A stretch of DNA of 64,000 nt from Vreelandella titanicae BH1. GTDB lineage: Bacteria; Pseudomonadota; Gammaproteobacteria; Pseudomonadales; Halomonadaceae. The stretch covers positions 620,001 to 684,000 of the forward strand of contig NZ_AOPO01000001.1 of NCBI RefSeq assembly GCF_000336575.1. The letters are read 5' to 3'. Below are positions 25,690-35,323 of this stretch, one piece after another. The stretch's first letter is position 1. The number at the start of each line of letters is the position of its first letter. The notes below the pieces were generated by a model that searched no databases, was not told where the DNA came from, and saw nothing but the letters and a program-made list of their open reading frames with translations. The translations under genes were made by a program, and so were the position numbers.

Positions 25690-25856
25690 AGCGACATCCT
25701 GTTAAAAGTGACGTCTTCTTGAATGGCCCTGTAAGCAGGACTCATCTATCAATACCTCTAAGCACGTGCCACGTGCAAGCTGTGTATAAGTTATTGACAA
25801 ACGCTACACTCACGCAGAAAGTCTTCCTATACCAATAAAACAGTAGGGAACGCTTT

Positions 25857-26603
25857 ATGCATCATCAGGCTGCTCTGGTAACCGGCGGTGCTACCCGCTT
25901 GGGCCGATTCTTCTCCGAAGCGTTGGCTGATGCCGGTTTTGATATTGCTCTACACGTTAATCGCTCCCGCAAAGAGGCCGAAGAGGTCGCCAGCGGTATC
26001 CGCGCTAAAGGGCGGGAGTGCGAAATATTTTCCTGCGATTTTTTAAACGAAGACTTAAACGACTTACTCCAGTCGGCCAAGCAGCGCTTCCCAGGGCTTA
26101 ATTTGCTGCTGAACAGCGCCTCTGCCTATGAACCCGCGCCGATCTCGGCGACCGAGCTGGCGATGCTGGAGACACAGTTCAGGGTCAATATGTTTACCCC
26201 GCTACTGCTCACCCGTTACTTTGCCGAAACCGTTCAAGAGGGCCAGGTGATCAATATCATCGATAATAAGGTGGCCTATCACCAGTATCCCTATGCAGCC
26301 TATTTGCTATCGAAAAAGAGCCTAGCGGAGATGACTCGTATGGCGGCACTGGAGTTCGCACCGCGCATTCGCATTAACGGCATCGCCCCTGGCGTGGTAC
26401 TGCCCGCTTCCCAGCGCACTAGCGCCTATATTGAGTGGCGTATTGAAGGCATTCCGCTCAAGCGCCAGGGGCACCCCGACCACCTTGTACAAGCTCTGCA
26501 CTACTTGTTGGAAAACCCCTTTGTAGCGGGGCAGATTCTGTTTGTCGATGGCGGGGAGTCAATCAATCTGGAGGGTCGGCACTCAGAAAACTATGCCAAT
26601 TAA
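25857..26603 (+). CDS. folM: Dihydromonapterin reductase-like short-chain dehydrogenase FolM
   Basis: NADPH-dependent SDR of the pteridine-reductase group, 248 residues; FolM reduces dihydromonapterin to tetrahydromonapterin and can reduce dihydrofolate. The nucleotide site is VTGGATRLGRF near residue 8, with the arginine that marks PTR1/FolM proteins in place of the usual GIG motif. The active site YAAYLLSKKSL supplies the YxxxK pair around residues 145-150, and FVDGGESINLEG closes the fold. The divergent folK-like neighbour supports a pterin role. A bidirectional hairpin terminator follows the stop codon. Confidence 0.85.
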   Translation: MHHQAALVTGGATRLGRFFSEALADAGFDIALHVNRSRKEAEEVASGIRAKGRECEIFSCDFLNEDLNDLLQSAKQRFPGLNLLLNSASAYEPAPISATELAMLETQFRVNMFTPLLLTRYFAETVQEGQVINIIDNKVAYHQYPYAAYLLSKKSLAEMTRMAALEFAPRIRINGIAPGVVLPASQRTSAYIEWRIEGIPLKRQGHPDHLVQALHYLLENPFVAGQILFVDGGESINLEGRHSENYAN

Positions 26604-26625
26604 ATAAAAATTCAGCCCTTAAAAC

Positions 26626-26657
26626 GCAACGAGGCCGCCTGAAGGCGGCCTCGTTGC
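26626..26657. terminator. Bidirectional hairpin between folM and the MscS channel gene
   Basis: A perfect 14-bp stem, GCAACGAGGCCGCC with GGCGGCCTCGTTGC, encloses a TGAA loop between two convergent genes. U-tracts are weak on both sides, so termination efficiency is uncertain. Confidence 0.75.
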
Positions 26658-26693
26658 AGCGATTGATAACAATCGCTTCACGATAACAACAGT

Positions 26694-29105
26694 TTAAGTT
26701 TCATCGACGTCGTCATGGTCAGGCTTTTCGTGTTCAAAAGTATCAGAGCTAGTTTTACTACCGCGTGGATCAAACCTGTCATCCGATGTAATATCACCCG
26801 ACTTAGGCTGCCCAGCCGGGCTACCATCGATCGTAAAGGCTTGCTGCATAACACGCAGGTTTGCGGGAGGCGCAGAACCAGTTTTATCTTGCCCGAAGTA
26901 GAGCGTGGTATGCGGGAAAGGTATCTCGATACCCGCTTCATCGAAGCGTAGCTTGACGAGGCGATTGTAGGCGCGGCCCACGGCCCACTGGTCGCCCGGC
27001 GTAGTCTTGATCACCACACGGATGTTCACGGAGCTGTCTGCCAGCGCAATGACACCTGCCACGGTCAGATCCGCCAACAATTTATGGCTATGCTCTTCGC
27101 TGGCTTTCAGGTCTTCAAAAGCCAATTGAAGCTGTGCAATGGCATCATCAATACTCTCACGATAGGCAATACCGTACTCACCCACATGGTTACCAAACTC
27201 GCGCATATAGTTAGACACGGTATCCACGCTGGAGAACGGTACGATGTGATAAGTACCGGACAAATCACGAATACCGACAGAGCGGATACTGAGCCGTTCG
27301 GCGGTGCCTGTCACGCCACCCACCGTGACCACATCGCCGGTATTCATAGCGTTCTCGACCTGGATAAATACCCCGGTGATAACGTCCTGCACCAGCTTCT
27401 GAGCACCAAAACCAATCGCCAAACCAAGTACACCGGCACCGGCAATCAATGGGCCGATATTGATGCCAATTTCCGACAGTACGATCATGCCGGTAATCGT
27501 GACCATAGCGATTGCCAGGGCATTACGAAACAGGCTGAGCAGGGTTTTTGCCCGCGCAGAGGGTTCACCGTAGCCGGTTTCCGGATTGAGCTTATGCTCG
27601 ATCAGGCTTGCCAGGCCCAGCCACACGGCGAGCGCCACAATCAAAATCACCGCAACACTGGTCAGGTTGCCAACCAGCACGGCGCCACCTTCAGAGGCAT
27701 ACCAGGCAGCTAGGTCAAAGGCGCCCCAAGCGTTCAGCACCATCATGATGACCACAATCAGAATGATCGTACGCAGCACGCGAAGCGCATTGGGCACGTA
27801 GCTGTTTAAGCGCTTTTCAAGCAGCGGTAATTTGCGCCGCAGATCGTCCGACAGGGTAATCCGACGGCCAATGGTCTGGGTAAGAAAAGACGACACCAAC
27901 AACCCAACGACAATCGCGGCCAATGACTTCAAGGTGGCAAACATCACAAACGGCAGCGCATCGCCGGGGCGCGTTAACGTCAGCACAAATACGATCAAGA
28001 AATAGAGCAGCGCGAACAGGTGCCAAGTACGGGCAAATAGCTGCAGCGAGACGCGGCTGGCAGTCAGCGTTGATTTTGCCGCCATCTCGTTCAGATTACC
28101 ACGCAGACGGGCGCGGTTTCTTAGCACCACGACCACCGCATAGATAAACGCCAACAGCATAATCAGCGTACCGACCGCTTGACCCAGTGAGGCCGCTACA
28201 TAGAAGTTAACCAGCGGGACTACCACCATCAGGCCGTAACCGACCATGCCGATCAACCGCGCTAACCAGCGGTTCCAGTAGGAGGCTTCCTGGGCAGAGA
28301 TAGGCAGTAGCCGCAGCCCTTCGTAGCGCGAAGAGAACAGCATTCGCACACCGGCTTTGAGCAGTTCAATAATCAAGAACGCATTTAAAAACAGCGAGGC
28401 ACGGGTCGAGAGCTCCCCTGCTTCACCAATCGCAAAGGTGGCCAGCAGATTACCACCCACATAGGCCAAGCCGACAAGCAGCACATCGATGACTGCCGCA
28501 ATCGCCACGCAGAAAACCAAACGTAAAACGGGGGTTAAATTTTTACCATTCAGCGACCAGCCGCTGATTTTGGTAAACAGCGGCTTAGCCAACCGCCGAA
28601 CAATCATAAACAGTGCAAAGGTGGCGACAATCACCATACCCAGATTAATCGCCGCACTGGTGAAGGCGGCCATATCAAAGACACTGTCGGCCTCTTGGCC
28701 AGAAAACAGACCGCCGACAATGCCTACCACTTGCTCGAATTGACCACCCACATCGCTTACCACACGACTGGTGAGCTCAGCGAGTTGGCGTGGCAGCGAG
28801 ACATCCTCCGGCGCTATCTCACTGCCTTGAGCGGCCGCTTCCGGGGAGAGTTCGGTAGCAACGCCATTGGGCAGCACTGAGGCTTGATTGCGCAACATCT
28901 CAATCAGCTCTTGCCGCGACTGCTCATCCTCTAGCAGGTTCGCCAGCGCCTCATAGGACGTAGGCGCTGCTTCTTCAGAGGATGCAGCACCATCGGCGCT
29001 GGTCGACTCACTTGGCGCGCTCTGCGCCATTGCTGGCGTGGCTATTAAGGCAATCATTGCCAATAGCCAGACACCTAGCCAGGGTAATAAACGAAGTGGC
29101 TTCAC
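26694..29105 (-). CDS. Large MscS-family mechanosensitive channel (YbiO-like)
   Basis: Inner-membrane channel that opens under membrane tension to release solutes after hypo-osmotic shock. The 803 residues begin with a signal peptide (to about residue 28, PAMAQSA), then a periplasmic stretch to about 150, then about ten hydrophobic helices. The MscS core near residues 540-640 has GAGVLGLAIGFGAQKLVQDV (pore helix) and FIQVENAMNTGDVV (beta domain start), and the cytoplasmic domain continues to about 740. The acidic C-terminal tail is low complexity. The architecture resembles E. coli YbiO. The start codon is GTG, supported by AAGGAGG seven bases upstream. Confidence 0.87.
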   Translation of the reverse strand: MKPLRLLPWLGVWLLAMIALIATPAMAQSAPSESTSADGAASSEEAAPTSYEALANLLEDEQSRQELIEMLRNQASVLPNGVATELSPEAAAQGSEIAPEDVSLPRQLAELTSRVVSDVGGQFEQVVGIVGGLFSGQEADSVFDMAAFTSAAINLGMVIVATFALFMIVRRLAKPLFTKISGWSLNGKNLTPVLRLVFCVAIAAVIDVLLVGLAYVGGNLLATFAIGEAGELSTRASLFLNAFLIIELLKAGVRMLFSSRYEGLRLLPISAQEASYWNRWLARLIGMVGYGLMVVVPLVNFYVAASLGQAVGTLIMLLAFIYAVVVVLRNRARLRGNLNEMAAKSTLTASRVSLQLFARTWHLFALLYFLIVFVLTLTRPGDALPFVMFATLKSLAAIVVGLLVSSFLTQTIGRRITLSDDLRRKLPLLEKRLNSYVPNALRVLRTIILIVVIMMVLNAWGAFDLAAWYASEGGAVLVGNLTSVAVILIVALAVWLGLASLIEHKLNPETGYGEPSARAKTLLSLFRNALAIAMVTITGMIVLSEIGINIGPLIAGAGVLGLAIGFGAQKLVQDVITGVFIQVENAMNTGDVVTVGGVTGTAERLSIRSVGIRDLSGTYHIVPFSSVDTVSNYMREFGNHVGEYGIAYRESIDDAIAQLQLAFEDLKASEEHSHKLLADLTVAGVIALADSSVNIRVVIKTTPGDQWAVGRAYNRLVKLRFDEAGIEIPFPHTTLYFGQDKTGSAPPANLRVMQQAFTIDGSPAGQPKSGDITSDDRFDPRGSKTSSDTFEHEKPDHDDVDET

Positions 29106-29263
29106 ACCTAAACCTCCTTTTGGGTGAGTGTTCTGTTCAATCTAACGGCTGCTTAGTTTTACGCAAGCCAATAATAGGCAGCCCAAGTTGCTTACACTCT
29201 ACACTGCCAGCGCCGCTTGTGAAAAAGTTGTACAGGTTAACATGACTTGATTAATAAGGCGTT

Positions 29264-29695
29264 TCACTGGCAAAGCGATAATAGCCACTGCTGTGCCAGC
29301 AGTAACACCACCGCGTAACGCGTACCTTTAGCGACCACAATCCACGCTAGCGCCCGCCACCAGGGCAGCCGGAAAACGCCGGCCAGTACAGTGAGAGGGT
29401 CACCAATAATCGGTGCCCAGGAAACCAGCAGGCTTAGCTCGCCAAAGCGATGATACCAGCGCTCCGCTCGGGCTAAGCTGCGTGGCGAGGCCGGAAACCA
29501 GCGGCGATCTTGAAACTGACGCGCATAGCGGCCCATCGCCACGTTGATCATGCTGCCGAGAGTGTTGCCCGCCGTGGCCACCGCCCACAGCCCCAGAGGC
29601 GGTTCGCCGAGACACCACAGCCGCGCTAGCCACACTTCCGACCCACCGGGAAGCAGCGTGGCGCTGACCAGGGCGACAAAAAACAGGCTTAGCAT
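29264..29695 (-). CDS. YqaA-family small membrane protein
   Basis: Inner-membrane protein of the VTT/DedA-related YqaA family, function unknown, 143 residues with about four hydrophobic segments. The SATLLPGGSEVWLA start and GNTLGSMINVAMGRYAR near residue 44 match the family, as does APIIGDPLTVLAGVFRLPWW. It follows the IclR gene by 17 bp on the same strand, so the two are likely cotranscribed. Confidence 0.82.
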   Translation of the reverse strand: MLSLFFVALVSATLLPGGSEVWLARLWCLGEPPLGLWAVATAGNTLGSMINVAMGRYARQFQDRRWFPASPRSLARAERWYHRFGELSLLVSWAPIIGDPLTVLAGVFRLPWWRALAWIVVAKGTRYAVVLLLAQQWLLSLCQ

Positions 29696-29712
29696 AGACT
29701 CAGTGAGCCACG

Positions 29713-30534
29713 TTAACGTGGCACCTGCCCACCCAACTGCTGGGTTATCTCATCGGCCGTTTGGCGAACCAGCGCCCCCAGGGTGAGTAAGCGAGCTTCC
29801 GGGATGCGCGCCACCGGGCCAGAAACCGAGATCGCCGCCAACGGCGTGCCATGCTCATCAAACACACAGGCGGCCACGCAGTGCAGGCCAATGGCATGCT
29901 CTTCACGGTCACAGGCAAAGCCTTGGGCGCGAATCTGCTCTGTTTCCATTTGAAGTGTGTCGGATTGATAGAGCGTATTGGCGGTCACTCTTGCCAACTC
30001 GCTGCCATCCAGCAGTTTGGCGCGCTCATCATCGGGCATCCACGCTAGCAGCGCTTTACCTACGCCGGAGGCATGCAGCGGCGCGCGGGAACCTAGGCGG
30101 GTGATCATACGCATCATTTGCGGTGATTCATGCTGCGCTAAAAATACCGCCGTGACCCCATCGCGAATGCCCAAATTAGCGGTCTCGCCGGTCTCAGCGG
30201 TTAAACGGCGTAGAAAAGGGCGACTTGTGGCCACCACGTCGCGGGCTTCAAGAAAGCTATTGCCGATACGGAAGGTTTTGACATCGATGCGCCATAGGCC
30301 TTGCTCGTTCTCCTGGGTCACAAACCCCTGACTCTGCAAGGCTTGCAGCAAGCGGTGGGTGGTAGAGGGCGCCAACTCAGCCATCTCCGCCACATCTGAA
30401 AGGGCTAAACCAAGCGGGCTGGCCGCAAGGTACTCCAACAGCGTTAAGCCACGCACCAACGACTGGCTATGGCCTCCGCTAGCTTTGGCGGTACTCGCCG
30501 GACGACCGACCGTCCTGCGTTTGGCTTCACTCAC
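29713..30534 (-). CDS. IclR-family transcriptional regulator
   Basis: DNA-binding regulator of 273 residues. The N-terminal winged helix (about 22-85) contains LALSDVAEMAELAPSTTHRL, and the C-terminal IclR effector domain (about 95-270) contains HASGVGKALLAWM and GFACDREEHAIGLHCVAA. The start is GTG with GGAG eight bases upstream. It lies after the enoyl-CoA hydratase gene on the same strand, which it may regulate. The effector cannot be predicted. Confidence 0.9.
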   Translation of the reverse strand: MSEAKRRTVGRPASTAKASGGHSQSLVRGLTLLEYLAASPLGLALSDVAEMAELAPSTTHRLLQALQSQGFVTQENEQGLWRIDVKTFRIGNSFLEARDVVATSRPFLRRLTAETGETANLGIRDGVTAVFLAQHESPQMMRMITRLGSRAPLHASGVGKALLAWMPDDERAKLLDGSELARVTANTLYQSDTLQMETEQIRAQGFACDREEHAIGLHCVAACVFDEHGTPLAAISVSGPVARIPEARLLTLGALVRQTADEITQQLGGQVPR

Positions 30535-30697
30535 TTGGCTTTCTCCAAATAGGCACTGCTAAAAGACGCTCCCAAAAGCGCTCCTACTACTTACTAAAAG
30601 CGCCCTTGCTGACGACGGCTTCCCTAAAATACAAAGGGCGTCAGGATAACGTGACAACATGGCAATTGTCGCGTTTACGGAAACGAATTCCATTCAT

Positions 30698-31504
30698 TCA
30701 GCGATGGTTCCAGCGCGGTAGCCGCTTAGCTATAAACGCATCGATCCCCTCACCCACATCCTCGGCTAACATATTGCAGGCCATGGTTTCCCCGGCAAAG
30801 GCGTAGGCTTCGTCGAGCGGCATGCTCAACTGACGGGCAAACATGGTTTTTCCGGTGCGCACTGCAACGGCACTTTTCGCGCAGATACTGGTGGCCAGGG
30901 CTTCAGTTGCTTCGTCCAGCGCGTCATCATCTGCCACGCGGTTAATCAACCCCCACTCAGCGGCTTGATCAGCACTGATAAACTCCCCGGTAAGCAGCAT
31001 CTCCATGGCGTGTTTACGCGCAACGTTGCGGGAAAGTGCTACCGCAGGAGTAGAACAAAACAGGCCAACATTGATGCCGGAAACAGCAAAGCGTGCGCTG
31101 CGTGCCGCCACCGCCAGATCACAGCTCGCCACCAGTTGGCAGCCCGCAGCGGTGGCTATGCCCTGCACTTTGGCGATGACCGGCACAGGCAAGTGCACAA
31201 TGGCCTGCATCACTTCGCTACAGCGGGCAAACAGCGCTTGATAGTAGGCTTTATCGGGGTTGGCACGCATCTGCTTCAGATCATGCCCGGCGCAGAAGGC
31301 TTTGCCTTCGGCGGCAAGTACCACACAGCGCACGCTGCTATCGTTGGCAATTTCGGCTAACGCGTCGTGAAGCGCTTGCAACATGGCTTCCGAGAGCGCG
31401 TTAAAGCGCTCTGGCGCGCTCATCGTCAGCGTTGTGACGCCTTGGTGGTCAAAACGTTGTAGGAGGGAGGCCGTTGTGGAAAGGTCATCAGTGGTGATGG
31501 GCAT
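30698..31504 (-). CDS. Enoyl-CoA hydratase/isomerase family protein
   Basis: Crotonase-fold enzyme of 268 residues, probably acting on an acyl-CoA intermediate. The oxyanion-hole segment AFCAGHDLKQM lies near residue 71 and the second one, GIATAAGCQLVASCDLAVAA, near residue 115. The usual catalytic glutamates of true hydratases are not obvious there (AAGCQLVASCD in place of GGGCELALACD), so isomerase, hydrolase or another crotonase activity is possible. A good CAGGAG ribosome site precedes the ATG. The IclR gene follows on the same strand. Confidence 0.85.
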   Translation of the reverse strand: MPITTDDLSTTASLLQRFDHQGVTTLTMSAPERFNALSEAMLQALHDALAEIANDSSVRCVVLAAEGKAFCAGHDLKQMRANPDKAYYQALFARCSEVMQAIVHLPVPVIAKVQGIATAAGCQLVASCDLAVAARSARFAVSGINVGLFCSTPAVALSRNVARKHAMEMLLTGEFISADQAAEWGLINRVADDDALDEATEALATSICAKSAVAVRTGKTMFARQLSMPLDEAYAFAGETMACNMLAEDVGEGIDAFIAKRLPRWNHR

Positions 31505-31601
31505 GGTGAACTCCTGAGGTTGAGTAACACTTTGCCCATCAGTCTAGCGCACAAGCTTTACGTACGTTTTTGTTTAAAAATCTTGCCTACAGTGCGCTAC
31601 T

Positions 31602-32552
31602 TCATTTTTTCATTAGGCGGGTGTCGCGGCCTAAGGGGTGCGGCTCGCCGCGCTGTTTGGCTAAATCGATTTGGCGTTGGCGCTCACGGGCCGCCGCGCG
31701 GGTCTTCTCCGGCAACGAGTCGATGCAGTGGGGGCAGCTAATGCCCGGTTCGTATGCAGAAGACTGCATATCTTCTGCGGAGATGGGCATGCGGCAAGCG
31801 TGGCACTGCTCGAACTCGCCTTTGCTTAAGTCGTGGCGAACCGTCACCCGGTTGTCGAACACAAAACACTCACCGCGCCACAGCGACTGCTCTTCCGGGA
31901 CTTTTTCCAGGTAGTTCAGCACGCCGCCTTTTAAGTGGTAGACCTCTTCAAAGCCTTCTTTAAGCATAAAGCTGGAGGCTTTTTCACAGCGGATGCCGCC
32001 GGTGCAGAACATGGCCACTTTCTTATGCTTTTCCGGGTCGTAGTGCTCGCGCACGTACTCGGGAAACTCGCGGAATGTGGTGGTTTTAGGATCGATCGCC
32101 CGCTCAAAGCTGCCAATCGCCACTTCGTAATCATTGCGGGTATCGATCACCAGTACTTCCGGGTCGGCAATGATGTCGTTCCAGTTTTCCGGCTCGACGT
32201 AAGTGCCCACGGTATCGTTAGGGTCGATATCCGGCACGCCGAGGGTGACGATTTCTTTTTTGAGTTTGACCTTGGTGCGGTAGAACGGCGTTTCGTCACA
32301 AAAAGACTCTTTGTGATCAATATCAGCCAAGCGTGGGTCAGCAGTCAGCCAGGTCAACAGTGCGTCGATACCTTCGCGGCTACCCGCCACCGTGCCGTTA
32401 ATGCCCTCTTTGGCGAGCAGCAGCGTGCCCTTTACATCGTTATCGAGCATGGTTTGGCGCAGCGGTTCGCGCAGCGCTTCAAAGTCATTGAGGGTGACAA
32501 ATTTGTACAGCGCAGCGACCACAATGGGCGGCGTTTGAATAGTTACTGACAT
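31602..32552 (-). CDS. trhO: tRNA uridine-34 hydroxylase TrhO (rhodanese family)
   Basis: TrhO (YceA) hydroxylates uridine 34 of certain tRNAs as the first step of 5-(carboxy)methoxyuridine synthesis under aerobic conditions. I use the ATG of MSVTIQTPP (316 residues), which has AGGAG seven bases upstream; the 33-codon extension is not supported. The N-terminal domain has [14 protein letters not shown] near residue 45. The rhodanese domain has [11 protein letters not shown] and active-site C183 in [15 protein letters not shown]-terminal cysteine cluster (EQCHACRMP, then GISCPHC) could bind zinc. Confidence 0.92.
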   Translation of the reverse strand: MSVTIQTPPIVVAALYKFVTLNDFEALREPLRQTMLDNDVKGTLLLAKEGINGTVAGSREGIDALLTWLTADPRLADIDHKESFCDETPFYRTKVKLKKEIVTLGVPDIDPNDTVGTYVEPENWNDIIADPEVLVIDTRNDYEVAIGSFERAIDPKTTTFREFPEYVREHYDPEKHKKVAMFCTGGIRCEKASSFMLKEGFEEVYHLKGGVLNYLEKVPEEQSLWRGECFVFDNRVTVRHDLSKGEFEQCHACRMPISAEDMQSSAYEPGISCPHCIDSLPEKTRAAARERQRQIDLAKQRGEPHPLGRDTRLMKK

Positions 32553-32762
32553 GCAAAACTCCTGGTAGTCACCCTCGCAAAGGGCGGACCGGGTTAGAAG
32601 AGGCCAGGATTTTACTCGAAAGCTAACCAAAAGTTTAGCGCTGGCAATCACATTTAATACATCGATTTATTCGACAGGAACGTGCAGAAAGCTTCACCCC
32701 ACGGAGCGTCAGTAAGGCGTATATTGTCATTATTCAATCTCACGCAACCTGCGGAGCACACC

Positions 32763-33452
32763 ATGATTATTCGTCGTTCAAACGAGCGGGGCTACGCCGA
32801 CCACGGCTGGCTGCGTTCCTTCCATACCTTTTCCTTTGCCAACTACGTTGACCGCAACCATATGGGGTTCCGCGCTCTGCGCGTGATCAATGAAGACCGC
32901 GTAGCGGGTGGCCATGGTTTTGGCGCCCATCCTCACCGGGATATGGAGATTATCTCCTATGTGCTTGAAGGTGAGATGGAGCACAAAGACAATATGGGCA
33001 ATGGCGAGGTGATGCGCCCGGGCGATGTGCAGCGCATGTCGGCGGGCACCGGCGTGCTGCACAGCGAGTTTAATCACTCCAAGGAGAACGGGCTGCACTT
33101 CCTGCAGATCTGGATTGAACCCAAGCAGCTCGGCATTAAACCCAGCTATGAGCAAAAGGCTTTTCCTAGCGCTGAGCGTCAAGGGCAATGGCGTTTAGTG
33201 GCTTCTGAAGAAGGCCGCGACGGGTCTGTGAGCATCAACCAGGATGTGAACCTTTACGCGGGTTTGTTTAACGCTGGCGAACAGGCAACAGCGCCGCCTT
33301 CGCGCTACGCTTGGCTGCATGTGGTGAACGGCGAAATGGAGATTAACGGTGAGACGCTGAGCGCAGGCGACGCCGCGGCGTTCCAACCGGATGAGGCGAT
33401 AAACCTTACCGGCAAGGAAGCAGGCGAAGTGCTGCTGTTTGATCTTGCTTAA
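32763..33452 (+). CDS. Pirin-family protein (YhhW-like quercetinase)
   Basis: Cupin-type metal-binding protein, 229 residues. The start is the ATG of MIIRRSNERG with CGGAG upstream; the 27-codon extension is unsupported. The four expected metal ligands are present: H56 and H58 in GAHPHRDME, H100 and E102 in GVLHSEFNHS. E. coli YhhW oxidises quercetin in vitro, but the physiological role is unclear. It is divergent from trhO and followed by an intrinsic terminator. Confidence 0.9.
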   Translation: MIIRRSNERGYADHGWLRSFHTFSFANYVDRNHMGFRALRVINEDRVAGGHGFGAHPHRDMEIISYVLEGEMEHKDNMGNGEVMRPGDVQRMSAGTGVLHSEFNHSKENGLHFLQIWIEPKQLGIKPSYEQKAFPSAERQGQWRLVASEEGRDGSVSINQDVNLYAGLFNAGEQATAPPSRYAWLHVVNGEMEINGETLSAGDAAAFQPDEAINLTGKEAGEVLLFDLA

Positions 33453-33481
33453 AGACCGAACCTACTAAACTGCCTAAACCG

Positions 33482-33511
33482 AAACGGCGCCTCGCAAGAG
33501 GCGCCGTTTTT
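33482..33511 (+). terminator. Intrinsic terminator after the pirin gene
   Basis: A 12-bp stem, AAACGGCGCCTC with GAGGCGCCGTTT, has a GCAA loop and ends in a short T run. It lies between the convergent pirin gene and serA and may serve both. Confidence 0.9.
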
Positions 33512-33537
33512 ACAGCCAACTTATTTAACCAATTGCG

Positions 33538-34782
33538 TTAGCTATTTTGCGCCGAGTAGAGCGCACGAATTTTCAGCGTGTGATCCACTTGCTTCAATGC
33601 TTCCAGCGCCTGGGGGCCGTAGGCTTTATCTACATCAATGACCACATAACCGACTTTTTCATTGGTCTGCAGGTATTGACCGGAGATGTTGATGTCATTT
33701 TCAGACAGCACGCGGTTAATCTGCGACAGCACGCCCGGTACGTTATCGTGAATATGCAGCAAACGGTGCTTGTCCGGGTGAGCGGGCAGCGCCACCTCGG
33801 GGAAGTTGACCGAGGTCACGGTGGTGCCGTTATCAGAGTAAGTAATCAGCTTTTCTGACACTTCAATACCGATATTCTCCTGAGCTTCCAGGGTAGAGCC
33901 ACCGATATGCGGGGTCAGAATCACATTCTCCAAGCCACGCAGCGGGCTCTCAAACTCTTCTTCGTTGCCTTTCGGCTCTACCGGGAAGACGTCAATCGCC
34001 GCGCCGTTGAGATTGCCTGCTTTAAGCGCTTCGGCAAGCGGTTCGATTTCAACGACGCTACCGCGGGAGGCATTAATAAAGATCGCACCGGGCTTCATGG
34101 CAGCGATCTCTTTTGCGCCGATCATCCAGCGGGTAGAGGCAAGGTCAGGCACGTGCAGGCTAATGACATCGGAACGACCCAGCAGCTCTTCAAGGCTTGC
34201 TACCTGGTTTGCATTACCCATACCCAGCTTGGCGATGACATCATAGTAAATGACGTTAAAGCCCAGCGATTCGGCCAGCACCGAAAGTTGCGCACCGATG
34301 CTGCCGTAGCCAACGATACCCAGCGTTTTACCGCGCGCTTCGTGGGAGTTCTTCGCTGACTTCAGCCAGCCACCCTGGTGAGCGCGGGCATTTTTCTCTG
34401 GGATACCGCGCAGTAGCATAATCGCTTCTGCCAGCACCAGCTCGGCCACCGAACGGGTATTGGAGTACGGCGCGTTAAATACCGCGATACCGCGGGTGAG
34501 GGCAGCGGTTAAATCGACCTGATTGGTGCCGATACAGAAACAGCCAACGCCGACTAGCTTCTCTGCCGCCTCGAACACGCGCTCCGTTAACTGGGTGCGG
34601 GAACGAATACCAATGAAGTGAACATCGCGGATCTTTTCGATCAGCGCATCCTCATCAAGGGACGTCGGCAGGTGCTCAATATTGGCGTACCCTGACGTGT
34701 GAAAATTGTCCACCGCACTTTGGTGGACGCCCTCGAGTAGCAGGATCTTGATCTTGCTCTTGTCCAGGGACGTTTTGGCCAT
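33538..34782 (-). CDS. serA: D-3-phosphoglycerate dehydrogenase SerA
   Basis: Catalyses the NAD-dependent first step of serine synthesis. I start at MAKTSLDKSKIKILLLEG (414 residues), which lines up with E. coli SerA (410). The nucleotide-binding part has GIVGYGSIGAQL; active-site residues are visible in INASRGSVVEIEPLAEAL, VFPVEPKG and the histidine in LTPHIGGSTLEAQENIG. A C-terminal ACT domain (about 340-414) has HIHDNVPGVLSQIN, so feedback inhibition by serine is likely. Confidence 0.95.
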   Translation of the reverse strand: MAKTSLDKSKIKILLLEGVHQSAVDNFHTSGYANIEHLPTSLDEDALIEKIRDVHFIGIRSRTQLTERVFEAAEKLVGVGCFCIGTNQVDLTAALTRGIAVFNAPYSNTRSVAELVLAEAIMLLRGIPEKNARAHQGGWLKSAKNSHEARGKTLGIVGYGSIGAQLSVLAESLGFNVIYYDVIAKLGMGNANQVASLEELLGRSDVISLHVPDLASTRWMIGAKEIAAMKPGAIFINASRGSVVEIEPLAEALKAGNLNGAAIDVFPVEPKGNEEEFESPLRGLENVILTPHIGGSTLEAQENIGIEVSEKLITYSDNGTTVTSVNFPEVALPAHPDKHRLLHIHDNVPGVLSQINRVLSENDINISGQYLQTNEKVGYVVIDVDKAYGPQALEALKQVDHTLKIRALYSAQNS

Positions 34783-35032
34783 GGCTGAATCAACCTCTAT
34801 GGTCGGCGGCATGCGCCGTGTATCGGTTCACGGGAGGCGCATATCGTAGCACAGCCCGCATCGTTCAGGCCGGGTGTGAATGATGAAAAGTCTGCGTGGT
34901 GACAATGAATGGATCGCAAGTCGGGCAACAAGCTGTATTGAAGAGGGCAGACGCCGCCCCCCAGCCTCGGTGTATACTGTGGGCTTATTTAAGCTTATTT
35001 AAAAAAACATACCGGTTTACAGGCACCCCCCA

Positions 35033-35323
35033 ATGAGTGACACGACATCACCCCCACAGGACTTTGCCGCGACGGTTGAGCAACTCGAAACCATCGTTGA
35101 ACGTCTCGAGTCAGGCGAGCTCTCATTGGAAGATGCACTGACCGCGTTTGAACAGGGCGTGCGGCTGACCCGCGATGCCCAGCAGCGCCTGGATAGCGCC
35201 GAACTCAAGGTGCGGGCGCTGAGTGAAGATAGCGAAGGACGTTTAAACGTAACGCCCTTTACTGGCCCCGACGACCCTAAGGATGCGGCCGAGAATGAGA
35301 GCAAGGAGACGCCCCCATGGTAG
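35033..35323 (+). CDS. xseB: Exodeoxyribonuclease VII small subunit XseB
   Basis: Small subunit of the single-strand-specific exonuclease VII, 96 residues. The helical core [18 protein letters not shown] and [20 protein letters not shown] is typical; the acidic C-terminal tail is longer than in E. coli (80 residues). It overlaps ispA by 7 bp, giving the common gammaproteobacterial order xseB-ispA-dxs. A TATACT hexamer at 34973-34978 may be its -10 element. The leader also holds a 10-bp tandem repeat, TTATTTAAGC/TTATTTAAAA. Confidence 0.92.
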   Translation: MSDTTSPPQDFAATVEQLETIVERLESGELSLEDALTAFEQGVRLTRDAQQRLDSAELKVRALSEDSEGRLNVTPFTGPDDPKDAAENESKETPPW

